Source: an uncultured Burkholderiaceae bacterium (lineage in GTDB: Bacteria; Pseudomonadota; Gammaproteobacteria; Burkholderiales; Burkholderiaceae). Taken from it: 12,226 nt of DNA. Numbering within the stretch: the first letter of the stretch is position 1; every line of letters begins with the position of its first letter. The notes beneath the pieces were generated by a model. It did not search any database, was not told where the DNA came from, and saw only the letters and a list, made by a program, of their open reading frames with translations. The DNA is taken from assembly GCA_937871985.1 (NCBI GenBank), contig CALMPB010000413.1, forward strand, positions 1 to 12,226, read 5' to 3'. The translations under genes and the position numbers were made by a program. Shown here piece by piece: positions 5,973-12,226 of the stretch.

Positions 5973-6011
5973 GGATCGAACCGATTCAGGAATCGCCGAA
6001 GGCCCACTCAC

Positions 6012-7016
6012 ATGAACCTCAACACCATCTTCATCACCCCTTTCGCCCAGGGCATCATCAAGGTCGACTGCGAAGCCGGCGAGGAGCCAGGCTCGATCCA
6101 GACCCGACCGGGGATGGTTGTCTGTGCGCGCCACCACGAAAGAAGCGAGCAGGGCGAGGTGGTGCCGGCGCTTGCCAAGCACCCGATCCAGGAACGCCTG
6201 ATGGAGCGCGAGGCGAACAGGGAGGCCAACGCCATCGTGGAAGTGCCGGTGAAGATGTTCTTCAACAAGACCGACAACGCCATCACTGCGCGCTATCGGG
6301 CCTACGACACTGACACCGGCGCGCCGCTGTGCTCGGGCGATGGCAAAAACGCAAGCCGCCTGGGCGCGGCGGGCGATGCCACGCAGACGATCACCCAAGT
6401 GGCTTGTCCCGGGCCTGACCGCTGCGCGTTCGCCCAGGCGGCGGGCAACGCCTGCAGGCGGCAAGTGAAGATGACCGTGCAAATCGACGGCCAGGACGAT
6501 CTGCTCAGCGTCTTCGAAGTCCGGTCCTCCTCGATCAACAACTATCGCACGCTCACCGCGCAACTGCGCATGATCGAGCGTCGCTTTGCCGGCCTGCGAC
6601 ACGTCCCGCTGAAGCTGCAGATGTGGAAAGCGAGCAATGTGGCCAGCAGCTATCAGCCGTTCGATCTTCTGCGATTGGCCATCAACGCCGAGAGTGATGC
6701 CGAAGCCATGGCAATGGCCAAGAAGGCACGCGAGGAAGCCAGCGCGCAGGGCCTGATCGACGAGTTTGATGAGATCTTCGCGGCAGCGGCGCAAGGGCAA
6801 GACCCGATGGAAACGCTCAGCGACGATTTCCAGCTCGTCAGTGATTTCTACGAGCCCGCGCGCGCAACGCGGCGCGTAACGCAGCGGCGCATCGAAACCG
6901 CGACAACCTCGGGCGAGGCCGCGAAGGAATCTGCGGGCAGCGTGATTGCGGAAGCGGTGCGTCAGGCCAGCGCGAGCCGAGCAAGAACCAGTGAACCGGA
7001 AGCCATCGAACCATGA
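6012..7016 (+). CDS. Gp3-like recombination directionality factor family protein ('hydrolase or metal-binding protein')
   Basis: The 334-residue protein resembles the family related to phage phiC31 Gp3, the recombination directionality factor that turns a serine integrase towards excision; homologues on proteobacterial plasmids and islands are usually named 'hydrolase or metal-binding protein'. Visible: an N-terminal strand region (MNLNTIFITPFAQGIIKV), AKMF-type helix MFFNKTDNAITARYRAYD, and a cysteine cluster likely to bind zinc (C106, C131-x5-C137-x9-C147). The strand VKMTVQIDGQDDLLSVFEVR and SSSINNYRTLTAQL, a family signature, follow. The last 100 residues are helical, A/E-rich and variable. 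GAAGG lies 9 nt before ATG 6012. The stop overlaps the next start (ATGA). No integrase is present here, so a recombination role is inferred from family only. Confidence 0.6.
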   Translation: MNLNTIFITPFAQGIIKVDCEAGEEPGSIQTRPGMVVCARHHERSEQGEVVPALAKHPIQERLMEREANREANAIVEVPVKMFFNKTDNAITARYRAYDTDTGAPLCSGDGKNASRLGAAGDATQTITQVACPGPDRCAFAQAAGNACRRQVKMTVQIDGQDDLLSVFEVRSSSINNYRTLTAQLRMIERRFAGLRHVPLKLQMWKASNVASSYQPFDLLRLAINAESDAEAMAMAKKAREEASAQGLIDEFDEIFAAAAQGQDPMETLSDDFQLVSDFYEPARATRRVTQRRIETATTSGEAAKESAGSVIAEAVRQASASRARTSEPEAIEP

Positions 7017-8023
7017 GTCAAGCCGACATCACCCGTCTCGTCGTGGGCGAGGCGTTCACGTTGAACTTGGGCAAGGCGGTGGGGCAGGGGCCGCGCGGCT
7101 CTGACCTCACCAAGACGTTGCAATGGCGCGATGGCAAGTGGCAAGGCGCAACAACGCTGCTGAGTCGCATCGCTCCGAAGAAGCGCTCCAGACTGCTGGT
7201 GCTGACGGCACGTGGCACCCAGCCGGCAACGACCCGCTTTGCGGCCCTTGCGGGCGCGGCGTCGGTGCTTGCGCTGGCAGGATTCGCCATTGGACTGGTG
7301 CTGCGTCAGGAGCCCCCCTCGCAGGCTACTCTGCCGCCGGCCGTGCAGCAGGAGCCCGTTGCGTTGCCTGTGGTCAAGCAGGGCGAGAGCGTGCGCACGC
7401 TGGACGAGCCTTTCCAGGCCGGCGCGCAAGAGAAGTTGCAGGTCATCCAGACGCACGAAGGGCCGATGCCCCAGGGAGAGGGCGCTGCCCTGCCGATTGG
7501 CGCGCCCGTAGCGCCCGCGGAGCCGGTAGCGACGGCCCAGCCCGCCCAGGCTGCAGCGCTGCCGATTGGGCTCCCCAAGGCAGAGCCATCAGCGCTGCCG
7601 TCGAACAAGAAGACCGCGCCGGTGGCGCTACCCGCGAAAGCACCGGCGAGCGAGCCCCCCCAAGCTCCCAAGGAACTAGCCAAGGCGTCCAACGAGCCGA
7701 AGCCACCCGCCGTGATCCTGGATGTGACTGACGAGAAGATGCGCAGGCCCGCCGTCCCGCAGCCCAGTGCACCAGCAGTGGACAAGGCGGCGCAAGCGTC
7801 AGCGGCAGATGCGAAGCCCGCGCCTGCACAACAAGCCAACCCAGGCAGGGGACTGCTCGCGATCACCCCGGACGGCAAGTTCGCTGTGTTCACGGACCCG
7901 GCCACCCGCCTGCCCAAACAATTCAAGATTGGCGACAAGCTGCCCAGCGGCGACACGATCAAGAGCATCGACGTCAAGCAGGGCAAGGTCCTCGCCGGCG
8001 CAAAGGAGTACACGCTTGAGTAA
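7013..8023 (+). CDS. Bitopic inner-membrane protein with GspC/PilP-like C-terminal tail
   Basis: The 336-residue product has a cytoplasmic basic N-terminal domain (residues 1-74) and one membrane segment (about 75-97, FAALAGAASVLALAGFAIGL). A long periplasmic Pro/Ala-rich linker (100-277) follows, in which 'ALPIG' recurs. A compact beta-rich C-terminal unit of 59 residues (278-336, LLAITPDGKFAVF...FKIGDKLPSGDTIKSIDVKQGKV) closes the protein. The tail resembles the HR domain of GspC/PilP that binds outer-membrane secretins ('GDxLPxGxxIxxI'). The overall plan also recalls the accessory TraP of IncI-type conjugation systems; this is a resemblance, not a proven homology. It starts at ATG 7013, overlapping the previous stop by 4 bp, and its stop overlaps the bactofilin start by 8 bp, so translation is probably coupled. 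Likely part of an envelope-spanning apparatus. Confidence 0.7.
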   Translation: MSQADITRLVVGEAFTLNLGKAVGQGPRGSDLTKTLQWRDGKWQGATTLLSRIAPKKRSRLLVLTARGTQPATTRFAALAGAASVLALAGFAIGLVLRQEPPSQATLPPAVQQEPVALPVVKQGESVRTLDEPFQAGAQEKLQVIQTHEGPMPQGEGAALPIGAPVAPAEPVATAQPAQAAALPIGLPKAEPSALPSNKKTAPVALPAKAPASEPPQAPKELAKASNEPKPPAVILDVTDEKMRRPAVPQPSAPAVDKAAQASAADAKPAPAQQANPGRGLLAITPDGKFAVFTDPATRLPKQFKIGDKLPSGDTIKSIDVKQGKVLAGAKEYTLE

Positions 8024-8414
8024 CCCGACCAACAACGAAAGCATCGTGATCGATCCGGTCGCGATGAAGATCGTCAATCGTATCGCTGCGGGGTCCAAGT
8101 ACGAGGGTTCGCTGGAGTGCGAAGGCGGCGTAATCATCGAAGGCGTATTCAGCGGCACGCTCTCGGTCAAGGGCGGCCCCCTGGTGCTGATGCCAGGAGG
8201 AGTTGCGCGCGGCATGCTCGCGTGCGACGGCGACGCCTATCTGTTCGGCACCATCGAGGCGCAGGCCAGTGGGGAGCCGAGCGAGCTCGATGCGTTTGGC
8301 GCGGTCTTCCTGACGGAGACGGTCAATGCCAAGGCAAACATCACGGCCGGGGCCTTCAAGACCTACGAAGGCTCGCAGGTTGATGGCCGTATCAAGACGG
8401 TCAAGCGCACCTGA
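8016..8414 (+). CDS. Bactofilin (polymer-forming cytoskeletal protein)
   Basis: Bactofilins assemble without nucleotide into filaments made of right-handed beta-helix units and act as scaffolds at the membrane. The 132-residue product shows the repeating pattern 'G-x-[IVL]-x-G-x-hydrophobic': KYEGSLECEGGVIIEGVFSG, then LSVKGG, VARGMLACDGDAYLFGTIEA and QVDGRIKTVK. The length is typical of the family. The start is TTG 8016, with AAAGGAG (8002-8008) 7 nt upstream; an upstream in-frame ATG would lie deep inside the 7013 gene and lacks family similarity. It overlaps the preceding stop by 8 bp. Its neighbours are membrane and lipoprotein genes, so it may anchor an envelope complex or a transfer apparatus (inference). 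A plasmid-borne bactofilin inside a transfer-like operon is unusual. Confidence 0.8.
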   Translation: MSNPTNNESIVIDPVAMKIVNRIAAGSKYEGSLECEGGVIIEGVFSGTLSVKGGPLVLMPGGVARGMLACDGDAYLFGTIEAQASGEPSELDAFGAVFLTETVNAKANITAGAFKTYEGSQVDGRIKTVKRT

Positions 8415-8432
8415 ATGTTTGGGTGAGGAGCC

Positions 8433-9278
8433 GTGTCCGGGATCGCCCCCAAGTGGATGAGGCAGGTGTTCGCAGACCGGGGGATAAAGCCCCCGCTGGA
8501 GGCGGCATGTGCAGCTTACGTGCAGGGCTTGGATGTGTCCGAGCGCGTGCGCTTGCGCGCGCAGCTGGACCGCATCGTCAACGGAGTCGAGAGCGCAGGA
8601 GAACTCGAAGCGCTGCTCGCGCGCATAGGGGCAGCAACGCCTGTTCCGCGCGAGATGCCGGCAACGAAAGAGGCGCCGCAGATATCAGAGTCGGCACTGG
8701 TGTCGCACGCTGCGTCCTCCAAGCAGGACCAGGAAGCCAAGCGCTCCCAACCGGCCCAGTCCAAGGAGCGAGCAGCGCCGCCATGGTGGTACGGCGCCGG
8801 CGTGCATGTCTACGGGCAGAAGGCAGCGTTAAAGATCGAGCTCGTGCTGCGCAGAGAGGACCAGCCCGATGCCGGGCAGTTCACGGTGCAGCTTGAGTTT
8901 GCCGAGGCAAAAGGAGGGCGCACCTTTGACTGGGCCAACAAGATTGGGTTTCAGCTGACGCGACGGGAGTTGCCACTGCTGGGCTCGATGCTGATGGGCT
9001 ACGCCGGAGAAGCACTGGACCTGACCAACCACGGGCCTGAGCAGGACAAGCGCCTGGAGCTGCGGCAACAAGGCGCCCGGTTGTTTGTGAAGCTGCGAAA
9101 GGGCGCACGAGTCATTGCGATACCGGTGGAGCCGGCTGACGTGTACGAGTGGTCGGCGATCGTGCTGACGGCGCTGAAAAAGAACCGAGAGGACCTTGAC
9201 AGTGCGAGCATTCTTGAGATCCTGAAACGGACAGGCGCAATGCATGCCGCGCCATCCACACAACGAAAGACGATATGA
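8433..9278 (+). CDS. Hypothetical protein with conserved-looking beta-rich core
   Basis: The 281-residue protein has a helical N-terminal third (residues 1-70, ends LLARIG), a low-complexity linker rich in S, A, K and Q (about 71-110), and a core from about 115. The core contains the strands HVYGQKAALKIELVLRRE, QFTVQLEFAEAK, TFDWANKIGFQLT, RELPLLGSMLMGYAGEAL, LELRQQGARLFVKLRKGARV and IAIPVEPADVYEWSAIVLTA. The alternation of strands with 'FDW-x-x-K-I-x-x-Q-L-T-x-x-E-L' reminds me of uncharacterised proteins from betaproteobacterial mobile elements; a PC4/Whirly-like nucleic-acid-binding fold is only a guess. GTG 8433 is the start, but GAGGAG stands just 2 nt before it, so ATG 8457 cannot be excluded. 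Its stop overlaps the lipoprotein start by 4 bp. Confidence 0.75.
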   Translation: MSGIAPKWMRQVFADRGIKPPLEAACAAYVQGLDVSERVRLRAQLDRIVNGVESAGELEALLARIGAATPVPREMPATKEAPQISESALVSHAASSKQDQEAKRSQPAQSKERAAPPWWYGAGVHVYGQKAALKIELVLRREDQPDAGQFTVQLEFAEAKGGRTFDWANKIGFQLTRRELPLLGSMLMGYAGEALDLTNHGPEQDKRLELRQQGARLFVKLRKGARVIAIPVEPADVYEWSAIVLTALKKNREDLDSASILEILKRTGAMHAAPSTQRKTI

Positions 9279-9766
9279 AAGACCTCAACAAGACCAACAC
9301 GTCCCGCGCGTTCGCCGGTGTCGCACTCATCGCTAGCGCCTTGCTTGTCGGCTGCGAGCTGCCTGGCAGCAGCCCTTCGCCGACAGTGGAGCAAGTGAAG
9401 GCATGGCGTGAGAAGGTCGGCAAACAGCCGGCGCACACGGTCACTTCGCTCACGATCACGAATCTCAGCTGCACCAAGGCTCCTAAAGAGGCGATCGAAC
9501 GTACAAAGGCGGGCTACAAGGTCTTTGGCGCGAACGCGGATGACGTCATTGCGAGCTACGCGCAGTGCAGCTACACCATTGACGTCGAGTTCAAGGGCGC
9601 CAAAGGGCCGTGGATCAACGGCCAGGACTACAAGGTCGCCGGTTTTCGAATGACGGACGAGCTGTGGCTTCTGGGCGCGCACAAGGGCAAGGAACCGGAG
9701 TGGCAGGGGAAGATGGGTTGGCCCGAAGGCATCAAGTCCCACATGAATCCCATCAAGGTCCAGTAA
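9275..9766 (+). CDS. Predicted lipoprotein of the transfer-like operon
   Basis: The 163-residue product has a classic lipoprotein signal: a charged N-terminus, a hydrophobic stretch (FAGVALIASALLVG), and the lipobox L-V-G-C with the acylated cysteine at residue 27. The residue after it is E, not D, so outer-membrane sorting is expected. The mature part is small. It has two further cysteines (NLSCTK and YAQCSYTI) that could form a disulfide, and ends with several short strands and WPEGIKSHMNP. No named family recognised. The ATG overlaps the preceding TGA (ATGA), which indicates coupled translation. The next gene encodes an Lnt-like TraB, an enzyme fold that acylates lipoproteins in its classical form. 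Confidence 0.8.
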   Translation: MKDLNKTNTSRAFAGVALIASALLVGCELPGSSPSPTVEQVKAWREKVGKQPAHTVTSLTITNLSCTKAPKEAIERTKAGYKVFGANADDVIASYAQCSYTIDVEFKGAKGPWINGQDYKVAGFRMTDELWLLGAHKGKEPEWQGKMGWPEGIKSHMNPIKVQ

Positions 9767-9807
9767 CGGCAGGTCTGCGGTAGATCGAGGCGCGAGAACA
9801 AGGCGAA

Positions 9808-11142
9808 GTGGGCAGCACATATCCTGACCCTAGTGGACCGGTCCCGGACGGGGTCACCAGGCGGCTATTCCGCACCCGGGGTGAAGACGCGGGTAGCGGC
9901 TGGCAAATGCCTGCGGTAGCGTTGGTGGCGACGGCGCTCATTGGGGCTGCACTGAGCACGACGGCGTGGGGGCAGGGCAGGGCACCGGCTCTCGCCGCGC
10001 TCCTGCCGCTGCTGGTTGCTATGTGCCGCACCCGAGCACAGGCATTCGCGCTCGGCGCCGGGTATTCGTTGGCCATCATGCGCCAGCCGCCCTCGTTTGT
10101 CGTCGAGTGGCTGCGAGAAGACGCGGCCTTCGGGGTGGCCACCATCGTCCTGTATGGAGTCATTGCCGGCGCAGTGTGGTCGTTGGGATGGAGCAAATCC
10201 CCCAAACCCTGGCGCAAGGCCCTGGCAGTCGTGCTTGCCTGGGGGGTGGCGTTGCTGCCGCCCGCAGCCTTCGTGTTGCCGATGCACCCGGTGATCGCCT
10301 GGGGCAGCATCCTTCCCGGCTCGGGGTGGCTTGGGGTGGTGCTGTCGGTGGCCGCGCCGGCCAGCATCGTGTTCTTCATCGCGCGTGAGCGGCCTGCGCC
10401 GCGGCACCTTCTGGTCTCCCTCCTGGTGCCGATCCTGGCGCTGGGTGCGATCGGCATCGCCCGCAAAGAGCCCCTGACCGGTGATGCGGTCGGCGTGGTG
10501 GGGGTGACAACCGAGTGGGGCGAGCAGACGACTGATGAGGCCATACGCCGCCGCATGGCGAGCATGGGGCAGCTGGCGCGGGATCTGAGCGCACAGGGTG
10601 GCCCGGACACCGTCGTCTGGCCGGCTGCAGCCGTGGGCACGTACAGCCCAGCGCTCTACCCCCAACTCGAGGGAACGCTGCTCGAGGCGGCTCGCGCCAG
10701 CGGGCAGACCCACGCTATCGGGATGCGCCTGCAAGGGCCGCAAGGCATGCAAGGGCTGCAGGAGAACGCGCTCGTGGTCTTCTACCCCGATGGCAGGACT
10801 GCGCGCGCCAAAGCGCGGCAGATCGCACCGTGGGCGCGATTGAACCCAGCAGACGCCGTGCAAAGCATCATGGAGCACGCGGCGAACGGCAATGTGCTGG
10901 CGCTGCGCGCGAACGCGCGCGCTGCGGTGCTGTTCGGGCATGAGGAGTACCAGCCCTGGCTGAGCCTGCTGAGCGAGGCCAGGGCGGCGGTCGAGGTCTA
11001 TGTGGCGGTGGCCGACACTGTCGCCGGCGGGGAAGACGCCTCGGCCATTCAGAGCCGGCACTCCATGGGCATGGCCCGGCTCTTCGGACGGGCCTACGTC
11101 AGGGCAGAAAACCGCCCGCAGCCAGCGCAAAGCGCAAACTAA
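9808..11142 (+). CDS. traB: TraB-type conjugal transfer protein: Lnt-like membrane part plus degenerate nitrilase domain
   Basis: The 444-residue protein has about six hydrophobic segments (roughly residues 34-230) followed by a soluble domain that begins at GVVGVTTEWGEQTTDE. That plan matches TraB of Ti and related conjugative plasmids and apolipoprotein N-acyltransferase Lnt (membrane part plus nitrilase fold). The nitrilase triad E-K-C is lost: the 'WPES' glutamate is A273 (WPAAAV), the lysine of the 'KRHLVPF' motif aligns with A336 (ARQIAPW), and the catalytic cysteine region reads AAVLFGHEEY (372-381). The only cysteine in the protein is in the membrane part (AMCRTR). No C-terminal membrane helix is present. 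The start is GTG 9808, with AAGG 4 nt upstream; ATG 9907 is a possible alternative. It is the last gene of the operon, 41 bp after the lipoprotein gene. Confidence 0.7.
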   Translation: MGSTYPDPSGPVPDGVTRRLFRTRGEDAGSGWQMPAVALVATALIGAALSTTAWGQGRAPALAALLPLLVAMCRTRAQAFALGAGYSLAIMRQPPSFVVEWLREDAAFGVATIVLYGVIAGAVWSLGWSKSPKPWRKALAVVLAWGVALLPPAAFVLPMHPVIAWGSILPGSGWLGVVLSVAAPASIVFFIARERPAPRHLLVSLLVPILALGAIGIARKEPLTGDAVGVVGVTTEWGEQTTDEAIRRRMASMGQLARDLSAQGGPDTVVWPAAAVGTYSPALYPQLEGTLLEAARASGQTHAIGMRLQGPQGMQGLQENALVVFYPDGRTARAKARQIAPWARLNPADAVQSIMEHAANGNVLALRANARAAVLFGHEEYQPWLSLLSEARAAVEVYVAVADTVAGGEDASAIQSRHSMGMARLFGRAYVRAENRPQPAQSAN

Positions 11143-11214
11143 GGCGCGCGACCATCACGCGCAGAGCCAGGTCGATAGCGTCGGCTGACTCAGGCCAATA
11201 GAATGACCCCAACC

Positions 11215-11251
11215 CCTCGCTTTTCGTGAGGACTGCGCACTTCGCGTGCGC
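11215..11251 (+). promoter_or_regulatory. Two hairpins in the parB leader
   Basis: CCTCGC-TTTTC-GTGAGG (11215-11231, one G-T pair) and GCGCAC-TTCGC-GTGCGC (11235-11251, perfect) stand 3 bp apart. Both lie between traB and parB, upstream of the terminator-like element. They may be RNA leader structures or, less likely, a DNA site for partition proteins. The only promoter-like element before them is TAGAAT (11199-11204), without a good -35. Confidence 0.4.
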
Positions 11252-11269
11252 CACAAACCAACCCTCTCT

Positions 11270-11312
11270 GGGATTCTTCGAGTCCCTTAGCGGGCCGTGG
11301 AATCCCTTTTTT
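11270..11312 (+). terminator. Intrinsic-terminator-like hairpin before parB
   Basis: GGGATTC (11270-11276) pairs perfectly with GAATCCC (11300-11306), an inner CCC/GGG (11284-11286 / 11292-11294) can extend the fold, and six T follow (11307-11312). The T run ends one base before the parB ribosome-site region. No promoter fits between it and ATG 11324, so parB transcripts must pass this element. Confidence 0.6.
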
Positions 11313-11323
11313 CTGGAGATTCC

Positions 11324-12226
11324 ATGGAAGTTACCAATTCCCCCGCTTCGCAGAGCCGTCACATCCCTGTTTCGCAGGTGAAAGAGGGCTTCAACTATCG
11401 TCGCCGGTACAACCCGGAGAAGATGGCCAGTCTGCGCGAAAGCATCAAATCGCAAGGGCTGATCCAGCCCGTGGTGGTTCGCCAACTCGCTGAAGACAGC
11501 TTCCAGCTGATCGCGGGCGGGCGCCGCTTCAAGGCGGTGGTGGCCGAGTTCGGCCCCGAAGCGACGATCAAGGCCGAAGTGAAGGTCATGACCGACGCCG
11601 AGGCGACGGCGGCCATGCTGGCGGAGAACAACGAGCGCGAGGACCCCTCGGTCATCGAAGACGCCGAAGGCGCATCGCGCATGCTCGGGCTGTGCAAGGG
11701 TGACCGCGAGGAGGCCGCACGCCGCCTGGGCTGGAGCCGCAACAAGCTCGATCGCCGCCTCGCGGTGATGAACGCAACGCAAGAGGTGCGCGACGCCTAC
11801 CTGGATGACAAGATCCTGGTGGGCCACGTCGAGATCCTGGCCGCCCTTCGCAAGGAGGTGCAGGAGCGGGTGATCGCAGCGCTGCTCAAGGCAGACCGCA
11901 AGGTCACTGTGGAAGAGCTCAAGGCCATGGCCGAGGTCTCACTGCAGAGCCTGGATGCGGCCATCTTCGACCGTACCGAGTGCGGCTCCTGTCAGTACAA
12001 CACGGGCATGCAGCAAGCCATGTTCGAGACCTCGTTCAGCGGCTCTCGCTGCACGAACAAGGAGTGCTACCAGGGAAAGACCGAGGCCGAGCTTCAAGCC
12101 CGCGCCAAGTCGTTGACCGAGACCTACCAGGTTGTGCGCATCGTGCGCCCGGGAGAGAACGCGACGCTGGAGCCCCTGCGAGCCGATGGTTCGAAGGGCG
12201 TCGGTGAAGCACAAGCCAAAGCCTGC
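11324..12226 (+). CDS. parB: PRTRC-type ParB family protein, N-terminal 301 residues, cut by the window end
   Basis: ParB proteins bind parS-like sites and load onto DNA for plasmid partition; the PRTRC type belongs to a conserved cassette with a ThiF-like protein. Visible in order: ParB N-terminal domain (residues 12-95) with NYRRRYNPEKMASLRESIKSQ and LIAGGRRFKAVV (the CTP-binding GxRR-like motif); AENNEREDPSVIEDAEGASR (101-119), the second ParB motif; a helix-turn-helix (about 125-150, DREEAARRLGWSRNKLDRRL); then a helical region and a cysteine cluster C220-x2-C223 ... C243-x4-C248, likely zinc-binding. The segment CGSCQYNTGMQ is what I remember as typical of PRTRC ParB. The ATG at 11324 has GGAG 5 nt upstream. 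PRTRC genes (ThiF, A-F) are expected just beyond the right edge. Expression is probably controlled by the leader structures. Confidence 0.85.
   Translation, partial: MEVTNSPASQSRHIPVSQVKEGFNYRRRYNPEKMASLRESIKSQGLIQPVVVRQLAEDSFQLIAGGRRFKAVVAEFGPEATIKAEVKVMTDAEATAAMLAENNEREDPSVIEDAEGASRMLGLCKGDREEAARRLGWSRNKLDRRLAVMNATQEVRDAYLDDKILVGHVEILAALRKEVQERVIAALLKADRKVTVEELKAMAEVSLQSLDAAIFDRTECGSCQYNTGMQQAMFETSFSGSRCTNKECYQGKTEAELQARAKSLTETYQVVRIVRPGENATLEPLRADGSKGVGEAQAKAC

Noticed and set aside
5961..6800. 279-codon minus-strand open frame opposite the RDF-like gene
   Set aside because: The plus-strand protein has a coherent cysteine cluster and family signature, a ribosome site and operon overlap; the minus frame has none.
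9865..11130. 421-codon minus-strand open frame opposite traB
   Set aside because: It is rich in H, R, Q and P, as GC-rich antisense shadows usually are; the plus strand encodes clear membrane helices and a nitrilase-like fold.
11199..11204. TAGAAT as the -10 box of a parB promoter
   Set aside because: No acceptable -35 stands 15-19 bp upstream and there is no extended -10 TG, so I did not list it as a promoter.
11235..11251. Hairpin as a parS partition site
   Set aside because: It does not resemble known parS sequences such as the chromosomal TGTTTCACGTGAAACA type; an RNA leader hairpin is at least as likely.

Overview
The window reads as the replication and partition end of a plasmid or plasmid-like integrative conjugative element from a GC-rich proteobacterium, most likely a betaproteobacterium of the Burkholderiales. 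The basis is the high GC content, a TrfA-family replication initiator with 17-bp iterons, and a ParB whose cysteine-bearing C-terminal part matches the PRTRC type, which is known mainly from betaproteobacterial plasmids and islands. No rRNA, tRNA, insertion sequence, CRISPR array or resistance gene was seen.

Layout. At the left edge, the N-terminal part of a probable second replication initiator runs leftward off the window (minus strand, from about 384). A gene-poor stretch (about 400-790) with several short palindromes separates it from a rightward small unknown gene (793-1278). Positions 1279-2228 hold no gene. They carry a probable vegetative origin with ten 17-bp iterons on the plus strand, several inverted copies, a DnaA-box-like site, AT-rich stretches and a good sigma70-type promoter that fires into trfA (2229-3254). 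A RecE-type PD-(D/E)XK nuclease gene lies convergent to trfA (4310-3384, minus) and has its own promoter. A small membrane peptide gene (4589-4786) and a hypothetical gene (4998-5930) follow on the plus strand.

From 6012 to 11142 six plus-strand genes are packed head to tail, several with 4-8 bp overlaps, and so are probably one operon. They encode a Gp3-like recombination directionality factor family protein, a bitopic inner-membrane protein with a GspC/PilP-like C-terminal tail, a bactofilin started by TTG, an unknown beta-rich protein, a lipoprotein, and a TraB-type (Lnt-like) membrane protein whose nitrilase domain has lost its catalytic cysteine. The window ends inside a PRTRC-type parB (from 11324). 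Its leader contains an intrinsic-terminator-like hairpin directly before the ribosome binding site.

How the parts may work together (inference): TrfA binds the iterons to start replication and probably represses its own promoter; ParB and the PRTRC genes expected further right give maintenance; RecE and the RDF-like protein belong to DNA processing or integration; the bactofilin, HR-like protein, lipoprotein and TraB cluster suggests an envelope-associated assembly linked to conjugation. The most interesting points are the parB leader, the iteron architecture, the bactofilin operon, the catalytically dead TraB, and a SHOCT-like tail that sits in frame behind the trfA stop codon.
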